5,712 bases of DNA from Acidobacteriota bacterium (GCA_021781255.1 JAJXXG010000956.1:1-5712), one strand, 5' to 3'. Positions 1 to 5,443 are shown, numbered from the stretch's first letter. A program made the numbers and translations. The notes: a model not told the origin generated them from the letters alone.

Positions 1-827
1 TCGTCGCCGACGCGGTCGCCGCCGTAGAAGTCCATGACAGCGGAGCCGGTGGGGGCGTAGACGATGCCGTGCTCGGCGTCGAGGGCCATGCCGGCCCAGT
101 TGTTGGCGGCGCCGGCGGTTTGCCAGGCGTTGGGCGGCCAGGTGCTGGAGCCGAACTCGCCGGGGCGCGGGATGGTGCGGAAGCGCCAGACAAGCTGGCC
201 GGTGAGGACGCTGTAGGCGCGGATGTCGCCGGGCGGAGCGGGATGGGTTTCAGGATCGCGGCCGCCGACGATGATGAGGTCTTTATAGATGATCCCGGGC
301 GAAGTGAGGACGGTGGACTGGACCTGATAGTCGCCGCGCAGGTCTTTGCGGAGATCGATGCGGCCGTTGTCGCCGAAGGTGGGGATGGGGCGACCGGTGG
401 CGGCGTCGAGGCAGTAGAGGTAGTTCATGATGCCAGCGAGGAGGCGGGGATGGCTGCCGCCGTCTTGCGCGTCAGGCCACCAGGCGAGACCGCGGACGGG
501 CTGCGTGCCGGCGATGCCGGAGTCGAACTGCCACTTAAGCTGGCCGGTGGCGGCGTCAAGCGCGATGACTTTTTGCTTGGGCGAGTAGGCGTAGAGGGTG
601 CCGTTGATGATGAGGGGGTTGGTCTCCATGTTGCCGGTGTCGCCGGTGTCATAGCTCCAGGCCTGTGTGAGCTGGGCGACGTTGGCGCGATTGATCTGGG
701 TGAGCGCGGAGTAGTGCGCGCCGTCGGAGCCGCCGTTGTAGACGGGCCAGTCGGCTGACTGCGCGGGAGCGAGCGGGGTTGCGAGGAGCGCGGAACAGAA
801 CGCGATGAGAGCGGGGCGCAGGAACAT
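1..827 (-). CDS. Secreted PQQ-dependent dehydrogenase (quinoprotein), N-terminal part
   Basis: Only the first 275 residues lie in the window; the gene continues past base 1. It starts at ATG 827-825 with a signal peptide (about residues 1-23: basic R4, hydrophobic core, Ala-Pro-Ala-Gln end). GGAG at 841-838 lies 10 nt upstream. The mature N-terminus has the quinoprotein signature: DWPVYNGG at 26-33, YSALTQIN at 39-46, NV at 49-50, AWSYDTGD at 56-63. Propeller-blade tryptophan-docking motifs follow (LDAATGQLKW at 90-99, YSVLTGQLVW at 205-214), and then ANNWAGMALD at 241-250. In this family PQQ sits in an eight-bladed beta-propeller and oxidises sugars or alcohols in the periplasm, passing electrons to the respiratory chain. 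With a signal peptide and no membrane helices it looks soluble, unlike E. coli Gcd. The substrate cannot be told. The catalytic residues and any C-terminal cytochrome domain lie outside the window. A weak possible promoter on the minus strand is TTTTCA (892-887), 17 nt, TAACAA (869-864). Confidence 0.93.
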   Translation of the reverse strand, partial: MFLRPALIAFCSALLATPLAPAQSADWPVYNGGSDGAHYSALTQINRANVAQLTQAWSYDTGDTGNMETNPLIINGTLYAYSPKQKVIALDAATGQLKWQFDSGIAGTQPVRGLAWWPDAQDGGSHPRLLAGIMNYLYCLDAATGRPIPTFGDNGRIDLRKDLRGDYQVQSTVLTSPGIIYKDLIIVGGRDPETHPAPPGDIRAYSVLTGQLVWRFRTIPRPGEFGSSTWPPNAWQTAGAANNWAGMALDAEHGIVYAPTGSAVMDFYGGDRVGD

Positions 828-921
828 GCGGCGGAGTCTCCGGGGATGAAAAGGACGGAGCGATTGTTACACCCAGAGGCGAAGCGTGAAAAGTGACTGC
901 CGATGCGCAGCGGAGCTTGGA

Positions 922-950
922 TTGACTTCAGCAGGAGGGAGGCATAGGAT
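922..950 (+). promoter_or_regulatory. Probable sigma70-type promoter for the small monooxygenase-like gene
   Basis: TTGACT at 922-927 (5 of 6 matches to the -35 consensus) is followed after exactly 17 nt by TAGGAT at 945-950 (4 of 6 to the -10 consensus). Transcription would start near 957 and leave a leader of about 37 nt before the ATG at 994. It lies in the divergent spacer and reads towards the ABM-like gene. The call rests on sequence match and spacing only. Confidence 0.6.
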
Positions 951-993
951 GCGGAGCCATCCGGGCTCATCCTTCTCCGAAGGGAGTCAGACT

Positions 994-1320
994 ATGTACT
1001 CGCGTGTCATCACCTGCGACATTCAGCCGGCGCACATTCACGAGTTTCGCACCATCGTGAATGAGGAGCTGCTGCCGCGCATCGAACAGCAACCGGGGTT
1101 CCTGGAAAATATCGAGTCGGTGGACCCAGCCACGGGCAAGTATTGCTGCATGACGCTTTGGGAGAACGAAGCGGCCATCAGGAACTACGACAACGGGCTC
1201 TTCCGCGAGATTGCTACGAAGCTGGGGCCGATGATGCAGGGCGCGCCCACGGTGCAGACGCTGCCGGTGGACAATGCTTCCGCGCAGCATGTGAGGGCGG
1301 GCAAACTCGTCGCGGCGTAA
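994..1320 (+). CDS. Small antibiotic-biosynthesis-monooxygenase-like (ABM, dimeric alpha/beta barrel) protein
   Basis: A 108-residue protein starts at ATG 994. AGGGAG at 981-986 lies 7 nt upstream, and the promoter at 922-950 leaves a short leader. The reading frame stays open back to 886, but that extension runs through the promoter and has no recognisable content, so I reject it. The pattern fits an ABM-type ferredoxin-like fold: first strand at 2-11, a helix around 14-32, PGF at 34-36, a strand around 48-57 (GKYCCMTLWEN at 48-58), a helix around 59-78, and a last strand around 85-92. Such proteins usually dimerise. Members include cofactor-free monooxygenases and heme-degrading enzymes, but many have no known activity. 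No catalytic residue can be assigned here. The last 15 or so residues look like an unstructured tail. It is monocistronic and converges on the methyltransferase gene. Confidence 0.8.
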   Translation: MYSRVITCDIQPAHIHEFRTIVNEELLPRIEQQPGFLENIESVDPATGKYCCMTLWENEAAIRNYDNGLFREIATKLGPMMQGAPTVQTLPVDNASAQHVRAGKLVAA

Positions 1321-1431
1321 GGCAAGAATATTTTGAGCAAAGACGCGCCTGGCGCTGGGCGTGAGGGGATCTCTGTGTGCGGATGGAACGAGATACGTTT
1401 TGTGCGCGCGTGAGACTCTTCGGCTGCGCGG

Positions 1432-1469
1432 GCCCGCTCATCGCGACACTGCCGCGATGAACGGGGCAC
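1432..1469 (+). repeat. REP-like palindromic element, copy A
   Basis: The inner stem TCATCGCG (1438-1445) pairs perfectly with CGCGATGA (1453-1460) around a 7-nt loop. A C.A mismatch (1437/1461) and a 4-bp outer stem CCCG/CGGG (1433-1436/1462-1465) follow, then the tail GGCAC. The same build occurs at 2988-3025 and 5316-5353. It lies between two convergent genes and has no T-run, so it is not a canonical intrinsic terminator, though it could still stop or stabilise transcripts from either side. Confidence 0.7.
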
Positions 1470-1514
1470 GGCTTGTACGACTCATAACCATTTTGAGAAC
1501 CGGGTTACACGCTG

Positions 1515-2135
1515 TCAGAGCGTGGAGTGCTCCCCTTTGCGGACGACCCAGGTGGTCATGGCGCGCTGGTCCTGAACGAGGGTGGTCTTGATGGGGTCGG
1601 CGAGCTGGCCCATGCGCTGTGTGCAAGTGAGAAGCAGAGGTTCATCGACGAGGTAGCGAATGGAGCCGTCCGGGGATTTGCAGCGGCGGCCTTCAAGGGG
1701 CTCGACGCGGTTCTCCATGCCAATGGAGGAGCCAAGGCGGGAGAAGAACAGCCCGCCGGGTTTGAGGGTGCGGAAGGTGCCGCGGAGCATGGCTTCAAAG
1801 TGCGCATCGTCGCGCGCGAAGTGGAGGACGGTGTTGCTGATGACGACGTCGGCAAAGGCATCCGGAAAGGACATCTGCTCGACCGGCTCGACACGGAAGT
1901 TGGAGGCAGGAAGCGACGGGGCGAGCGAACGCGCCATGTTGCGCACGGTCTCCACTTCCTCGGCGTTGGCGTCGGCGGCGTGGATGTCATAGCCCTCGCG
2001 CAGGAGATACACAAGGTTTCGGCCGGAGCCGCAACCGGCGTCGAGGATGCGCATGCCGGGGGCGATGCGGCCTTTGAGAATCTGGTCGAAGAGATAGATG
2101 TCAATCTGACCGAATTGTTCCTGGACGGTGGGCAT
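1515..2135 (-). CDS. Class I SAM-dependent methyltransferase (Methyltransf_11/25 type)
   Basis: A 206-residue protein reads from ATG 2135. GAGG about 7 nt upstream, within AAGGTGAGG, supports this start. A further in-frame ATG at 2156 is blocked by a TGA. The Rossmann-like fold is clear: motif I LDAGCGSGRN at 31-40 (SAM-binding glycine loop), an acidic residue after the second strand (D55 in AADAN), the motif around E86 and FPDAFADVVISNTVLHF at 90-106, and LKPGG at 124-128. The family transfers a methyl group from S-adenosylmethionine, but the acceptor cannot be read from sequence. The C-terminal part (about 140-206) may carry substrate specificity; it has VEPLEGRR at 144-151. Length is normal for a stand-alone cytoplasmic enzyme. 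The gene stands alone, convergent with the ABM-like gene and divergent from the YdeI-like gene, so its substrate gets no help from context. Confidence 0.93.
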   Translation of the reverse strand: MPTVQEQFGQIDIYLFDQILKGRIAPGMRILDAGCGSGRNLVYLLREGYDIHAADANAEEVETVRNMARSLAPSLPASNFRVEPVEQMSFPDAFADVVISNTVLHFARDDAHFEAMLRGTFRTLKPGGLFFSRLGSSIGMENRVEPLEGRRCKSPDGSIRYLVDEPLLLTCTQRMGQLADPIKTTLVQDQRAMTTWVVRKGEHSTL

Positions 2136-2204
2136 GGGTATGCCTCACCTTAGCATGGCGTAGGGTGCCAAGAGGAACGGGAGACGAACGGTGCGCCCGG
2201 AGGA

Positions 2205-2234
2205 TTTTCATAGGTGAAAGACGCAGCGTAAAAT
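2205..2234 (+). promoter_or_regulatory. Probable promoter for the YdeI-like gene
   Basis: TTTTCA at 2205-2210 and TAAAAT at 2229-2234 are separated by 18 nt, giving 4 of 6 and 5 of 6 consensus matches. Transcription would begin near 2241, about 42 nt before the ATG at 2283. An inverted repeat, TTTCA-TAGG-TGAAA (2206-2219), overlaps the -35 box and could be an operator. That role is conjecture. Confidence 0.45.
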
Positions 2235-2269
2235 CGTTCCGATTTCAACCTTCGACGTGAGGCTTGATT

Positions 2270-2274
2270 GGAGG
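2270..2274 (+). promoter_or_regulatory. Ribosome binding site that fixes the YdeI-like start
   Basis: GGAGG at 2270-2274 ends 8 nt before ATG 2283. The only longer start in frame is TTG at 2268, which overlaps this Shine-Dalgarno sequence and so cannot use it. The ATG is therefore the better start. Confidence 0.8.
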
Positions 2275-2282
2275 CGGACTGC

Positions 2283-2867
2283 ATGAACAAGAAGAATCCC
2301 GTTGTGGATCGAGTTCTTCAGCAGGAGACACGCTGGCAGGAGGAGTTTCAAATGCTGAGGACCATCGTCCTCGGTTTCCCGCTGGCCGAAGAACTGAAGT
2401 GGGGCCAGGCTTGTTACACACTCGGCGGGAAAAATGTCGTCTTGATTCACGGATTCAAAGAGTACTTCGCGCTGCTGTTCTTCAAGGGAGCTTTGCTGAA
2501 GGACCCGAATGGGATTCTCGCCACGCCGGGGCAGCATCAGGCTTCGCGCCAGATTCGCTTCACGAGCGTGAAGGACATCACCCGGTTGAAGCCGGTCGTG
2601 AAGGCCTACATCCAGGAAGCGATGGAGGTGGAACAGGCGGGCCTGAAGGTGAAGATGAAGAAGACGGAGGAGCTGACGATTCCCGACGAGTTCCAAAAGA
2701 AACTGGATGCGATGCCGGCTTTGAAAAAGGCATTTTCCGCATTGACTCCGGGACGGCAGCGCGGCTACATCTTCCACTTCTCTCAGCCGAAGCTATCGAA
2801 CACGCGCGAGGCACGGGTCGAGAAGAGCATCTCGCTGATTCTCGCTGGCAAGGGACTGAACGATTAG
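2283..2867 (+). CDS. YdeI/OmpD-associated family protein (DUF1801-like plus OmdA-type C-terminus)
   Basis: A 194-residue cytoplasmic protein starts at ATG 2283, behind a strong GGAGG. The N-terminal part (about 20-112) looks like a DUF1801 domain: LAEELKWGQACYTLGGKNVV at 34-53, a Phe-rich strand at 62-67, and a Lys/Ile-rich segment around KDIT (97-100). A charged linker follows (about 113-135, rich in Lys and Glu). The C-terminal part carries the OmdA-type pattern: IPDEFQKKLDAMP at 133-145, LTPGRQRGYIFH at 154-165 and TREARVEK at 174-181. The two-part layout and length match the YdeI family. These proteins have been linked to protection against bacteriocins or peptides in a few bacteria, but the biochemical activity is not established, so I assign none. 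No membrane segment or signal peptide is present. It appears monocistronic. Confidence 0.88.
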   Translation: MNKKNPVVDRVLQQETRWQEEFQMLRTIVLGFPLAEELKWGQACYTLGGKNVVLIHGFKEYFALLFFKGALLKDPNGILATPGQHQASRQIRFTSVKDITRLKPVVKAYIQEAMEVEQAGLKVKMKKTEELTIPDEFQKKLDAMPALKKAFSALTPGRQRGYIFHFSQPKLSNTREARVEKSISLILAGKGLND

Positions 2868-2976
2868 CGGCTTAGCGGGTGCAGGCGAAGGCTGTGGGTG
2901 CTGCGTTCGGAGACGTGGGTGCGTCGCTGAGGAGGATGAGGCCGTGCTGGAGTGGGGCGTCCATCGTCAAGCGGGA

Positions 2977-3025
2977 GTGGGTTGACTCCCACTCATGCGC
3001 AAAGGACGCGCATGAATGGGGCACC
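2977..3025 (+). repeat. REP-like palindromic element, copy B (left direct repeat)
   Basis: The inner stem TCATGCGC (2993-3000) pairs with GCGCATGA (3008-3015) around the 7-nt loop AAAGGAC. A C.A mismatch (2992/3016) and a 4-bp outer stem CCCA/TGGG (2988-2991/3017-3020) follow, then the tail GCACC. The whole 49-nt block matches 5305-5353 at 47 positions in the same orientation. A second, overlapping hairpin can form on its left side (GAGTGGG 2975-2981 with CCCACTC 2988-2994). It sits about 77 nt upstream of the lipoprotein start. Confidence 0.8.
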
Positions 3026-3085
3026 CGGCGTCTCGGATGAACGGGCTAACTGCCGCTTGTGGTAATCTTGGTCCTCCCCCAGGAT

Positions 3086-3092
3086 GATGAGG
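3086..3092 (+). promoter_or_regulatory. Ribosome binding site that decides the lipoprotein start
   Basis: GATGAGG at 3086-3092 ends 9 nt before ATG 3102. The two earlier in-frame ATGs (3084 and 3087) have no suitably spaced purine-rich site, and the one at 3087 lies inside this sequence. Confidence 0.65.
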
Positions 3093-3101
3093 TGTTGCGG
3101 A

Positions 3102-5189
3102 ATGAAGGGGAATGTTCTCGCGCGTTTTTTCGGTGTCATTCTTGCTGGATTTTTGAGCTCTTGCGGAGGCGGTGGGGGCAGCATGAGCGGCGGTTCATCG
3201 ACCGTACCGGCCATTACTTCGGTGAGTGTCTCCTGCTCTCCCAACTCCATTTCCACAGCGCAGACTTCGCAGTGCACAGCGGCCGTTCTGGGAACTGGGG
3301 CCTTTTCGACTGCAGTGACGTGGACGGCGATAGGTGGAACGATCACATCGGGCGGGGTCTTTACGCCATCGGGCGCGGGCACGGCGACCATCACGGCCAC
3401 CTCCACCCAGGACTCCACCAAGTCCGGCTCAGCCAGCATCACCGTTAATCAAGGGACGGTGATTTCCGCAGTCAGTGTGTCCTGCATTCCACTCTCCATC
3501 ACGACTGCTCAAACCAGCACCTGCACGGCTACGGTCACGGGTACCGGGAGCTACAGCTCCGTAGTGACGTGGACGGCGACAGGGGGAACAATCACATCAG
3601 CCGGTGTCTTTGCGCCATCGGGCGCGGGCACGGCGATCATCACGGCCACCTCCACCCAGGACACCACCAAGTTCGGCACTGCCAGCATCACCGTTACCGC
3701 GCTGACGGTGACAGGTGTGGCGCTTGCGTGCACTCCGACGTCCATCACCACAGACCCATCTTCCACCTCGCAGTGCATGGGGACGGTAACGTACAGCGAT
3801 GGGTCTACGGACCACAGCGTGACGTATGCCACGAGTCTGGGAACGATTACGTCTGCGGGATTGCTTGCTTCCACGTCTGCAGGAACGGCCACGGTGACCG
3901 CCACTTCAGTGCAGAACTCGACTAAGACCGCAACGACAAGTGTGACCGTGACTGCGGCACCGATCACGCTGAGCTCGATCACACCCGGGGTGCAGTATTG
4001 CCTTGGACAATGCGGTTTCCCGCAATTCACGTTCAACGGGACCAACTTTCCGCCGACGTATGTGGATATTTCCTGCACGCCAACAACGAAAGTCGCATCC
4101 TATCTGATTGCCAGCTCTACACAACTGACCGTTCAGTTGGCAATCGACCAAACGGACGAGGGCTCCGGTTACCGCTCGTGCCAGGTCTGCCAAAGCAATG
4201 GAACCGGCTGTTCGAATGCGGTGCCGCTGGGGCTCTATTCGCACAACATGTGCGGAACGTACACCAGCGGGACGACCACCAAGGTCTTCTGCCTTAACCC
4301 GCAGGAGATCGTGGCCGGCCAACACTTGTACAACGGCCAGCCGCTGAACGGGTATATCGACCAGTTCACGGCGGCAGGCGTTGCCGTACCGAACGGGAAA
4401 ATCTTCGTCGGGGCGCCGACAATCCAAATGGCCATCGATGACCTGACGGGGATCATCTCTGTTAATGGCGCTACGTTCGATCAAAATGGTAATGCCCTGC
4501 CCGGACCAAGCAGTAGTGCTCCCTCAGGAGGATTGCTTACGGGAGTCGCGTCAAAGAATGGCTGGCAATGCATCATCCAGGCGAACACGACGGACGACCT
4601 GTCGTGCTCCAATATCACGAACCTGACCGCCAGCAACGCGGCGCCGCCGTATACGAACATCGCAGTCGGCACCAACCCGCAATCCATCGCGATTGGCGTT
4701 GTCAACAGCAAGACGTATGCGTACGTCGTCACCGCAGGCAGCTCAACCGTTCTCTGGATGGTGGACCTTACCGACGGCGTGACGATCGCCGGATCGCAGG
4801 CGCTTACCGGCGTCACCACGGGACTTCCCGGCGGATCAGACATCGTATTGTTCGACTCGCTGGGACTCGGCGTCGTCATCTCCTACGGCGACAAAAACGC
4901 GGTCCCCTTCAGCGAAACCACGCTGAAACCGACCGCCACCAACCCGATCGCCCTCCCCGGAGCCCCCGTCAGCATCCTCGCGGCGCCGACCGTTGCCATC
5001 ATCGGCAACGCCGACACGCCGAACAATGACGGAACGTTCACCACGCTCGACCCGGTCGCGGGAACGGCCGCCGCAGTGGCGGGCGAAACCTCGCCAGTCA
5101 TGCCGGTGGGCACGGTCGTTTCGGGGAGCAATCTCCTGGCGTGTCCGCAGGATGGCGTTTCCAACTGCACGTCTCTTCCCCTGCCCTAG
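3102..5189 (+). CDS. Lipoprotein with three tandem bacterial Ig-like (Big_2-type) repeats
   Basis: A 695-residue protein, probably exported and lipid-anchored. Starting at ATG 3102 gives a short lipoprotein signal with lipobox LSSC at 18-21, C21 being the predicted lipidated residue. ATG 3084 would add six residues, two of them Cys. A Gly/Ser linker (22-34) leads to three Ig-like repeats at about 37-115, 120-198 and 202-284. Each has two cysteines near its start (C45/C58, C128/C141, C210/C225), a TITSxG turn, and an AGTATITATS-type strand. Residues 287-380 resemble an IPT/TIG domain (SITP at 292-295, FNGTNF at 311-316, SSTQLTV at 338-344). The rest, about 381-695, is not recognised. It holds scattered cysteines and a stretch (NIAVGTNPQSIAIG at 519-532, then YAYVV at 539-543) that hints at a beta-propeller. 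Repeats 1 and 2 are close copies at the DNA level. A role in adhesion or surface display is inferred from architecture only. No catalytic motif is seen. Confidence 0.85.
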   Translation: MKGNVLARFFGVILAGFLSSCGGGGGSMSGGSSTVPAITSVSVSCSPNSISTAQTSQCTAAVLGTGAFSTAVTWTAIGGTITSGGVFTPSGAGTATITATSTQDSTKSGSASITVNQGTVISAVSVSCIPLSITTAQTSTCTATVTGTGSYSSVVTWTATGGTITSAGVFAPSGAGTAIITATSTQDTTKFGTASITVTALTVTGVALACTPTSITTDPSSTSQCMGTVTYSDGSTDHSVTYATSLGTITSAGLLASTSAGTATVTATSVQNSTKTATTSVTVTAAPITLSSITPGVQYCLGQCGFPQFTFNGTNFPPTYVDISCTPTTKVASYLIASSTQLTVQLAIDQTDEGSGYRSCQVCQSNGTGCSNAVPLGLYSHNMCGTYTSGTTTKVFCLNPQEIVAGQHLYNGQPLNGYIDQFTAAGVAVPNGKIFVGAPTIQMAIDDLTGIISVNGATFDQNGNALPGPSSSAPSGGLLTGVASKNGWQCIIQANTTDDLSCSNITNLTASNAAPPYTNIAVGTNPQSIAIGVVNSKTYAYVVTAGSSTVLWMVDLTDGVTIAGSQALTGVTTGLPGGSDIVLFDSLGLGVVISYGDKNAVPFSETTLKPTATNPIALPGAPVSILAAPTVAIIGNADTPNNDGTFTTLDPVAGTAAAVAGETSPVMPVGTVVSGSNLLACPQDGVSNCTSLPLP
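3314..3447 (+). repeat. Intragenic direct repeat, unit 1 (second half of Ig-like domain 1)
   Basis: This stretch matches 3563-3696 at a fixed offset of 249 nt (83 codons), with about 12 differences in 134 positions by hand count. Within it, 3364-3413 differs from 3613-3662 at one base of 50. The first halves of the two domains are much less alike. Confidence 0.85.
3563..3696 (+). repeat. Intragenic direct repeat, unit 2 (second half of Ig-like domain 2)
   Basis: Partner of 3314-3447. The offset is a whole number of codons, so unequal exchange between the two would add or remove exactly one 83-residue domain and keep the frame. The third Ig-like domain (about 3705-3953) has the same protein pattern but is clearly diverged in DNA. 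Confidence 0.85.
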
Positions 5190-5232
5190 TGGGTTCTGTA
5201 GGGCTTGTCTGCAGACGTGTCGGCACAGGTGC

Positions 5233-5267
5233 CCCCACTCATCGCAGTGGTATCGCGATGAGTGGGG
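5233..5267 (-). repeat. REP-like palindromic element, copy C (inverted)
   Basis: A perfect 13-bp stem, CCCCACTCATCGC (5233-5245) with GCGATGAGTGGGG (5255-5267), surrounds a 9-nt loop. The family tail (GGCACC) appears reversed on its left as GGTGCC (5229-5234), so this copy points opposite to A, B and D. Starting 44 nt after the lipoprotein stop, it is the first strong structure a read-through transcript would form. No T-run follows, so calling it a terminator is uncertain. Confidence 0.75.
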
Positions 5268-5304
5268 TTGATGAGTGTTCGCGGCGGTTCCAAGTCATGC
5301 GGAA

Positions 5305-5353
5305 GTGAGTTGACTCCCACTCATGCGCAAAAGACGCGCATGAATGGGGCACC
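5305..5353 (+). repeat. REP-like palindromic element, copy D (right direct repeat)
   Basis: The inner stem TCATGCGC (5321-5328) pairs with GCGCATGA (5336-5343) around loop AAAAGAC. The C.A mismatch (5320/5344), outer stem CCCA/TGGG (5316-5319/5345-5348) and tail GCACC are the same as in copy B. It differs from 2977-3025 at two of 49 bases. The tail runs into a perfect 10-bp palindrome, GCACCGGTGC (5349-5358). Confidence 0.8.
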
Positions 5354-5392
5354 GGTGCGTTATGGGTGAGGCACTCGGCATGGAATCGCTAT

Positions 5393-5421
5393 CCCCAGTC
5401 CCCAAAAGCGAGGGACCGGGG
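5393..5421. repeat. GC-rich stem-loop E
   Basis: CCCC-A-GTCCC (5393-5402) pairs with GGGAC-C-GGGG (5412-5421): 5 bp inside, one A.C mismatch, 4 bp outside, and a 9-nt loop CAAAAGCGA. It is unlike the REP-like family in sequence but similar in layout. It lies between copy D and the end of accC. No T-run follows on either strand. Confidence 0.6.
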
Positions 5422-5424
5422 GCA

Positions 5425-5443
5425 ACCATCATTCGATGATGGT
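5425..5443. terminator. Short stem-loop F, possible weak terminator
   Basis: ACCATCAT (5425-5432) pairs perfectly with ATGATGGT (5436-5443) around the 3-nt loop TCG. On the plus strand TTACTTTT (5446-5453) follows shortly after, a weak T-run. On the minus strand, which accC uses, a C-run follows instead. It may limit rightward read-through into accC antisense, or simply be one of the clustered palindromes. Confidence 0.35.

Noticed and set aside
69..758. Long open frame on the plus strand (229 codons)
   Set aside because: It is antisense to the PQQ dehydrogenase, whose motifs are unmistakable. The frame is Gly/Ala/Val-rich and has no domain, as expected for the shadow of a GC-rich gene.
425..970. 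Minus-strand open frame of 181 codons starting at 970
   Set aside because: It overlaps the PQQ gene on the same strand in another frame. Its Ser/Pro/Thr/Arg-rich translation is a frame artefact, and the quinoprotein frame with signal peptide starts at 827.
886..993. N-terminal extension of the ABM-like protein
   Set aside because: The extra 36 codons cross the likely promoter (922-950), do not look like protein, and the ATG at 994 has a well-placed ribosome binding site.
1433..1465. Palindromes A to D as intrinsic terminators
   Set aside because: None is followed by a T-run on either strand, and the same sequence also occurs upstream of a gene (copy B). A dispersed repeat explains them better, though an effect on RNA ends is possible.
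1484..1508. Possible degenerate hairpin AACC...GGGTT near the methyltransferase end
   Set aside because: The arms are only 4-5 bp and the interior does not pair. The TTTTGAGAACCGGG stretch vaguely resembles part of stem-loop E but is too short to claim.
1527..2153. Plus-strand open frame of 208 codons
   Set aside because: It mirrors the methyltransferase gene almost end to end, and its translation shows no family pattern. The minus strand carries the SAM-binding motifs and a ribosome binding site.
2264..2875. Plus-strand open frame of 203 codons overlapping the YdeI-like gene
   Set aside because: It is in another frame of the same strand, with low-complexity Gly/Glu/Arg content and no ribosome binding site. 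The YdeI-family frame is clearly the coding one.
2950..2962. GAGTGGGGCG (right-arm-like) and, at 3034-3046, CGGATGAACGGGC, as possible half-copies of the REP-like element
   Set aside because: Each matches only one arm and has no pairing partner at the right distance. They may be decayed copies, but this cannot be supported from one sequence.
3084..3101. Lipoprotein start at ATG 3084 or 3087
   Set aside because: No spaced Shine-Dalgarno precedes them. The added residues include two cysteines before the signal peptide, which is unusual, and ATG 3102 has GATGAGG at 9 nt and gives a standard lipoprotein signal.
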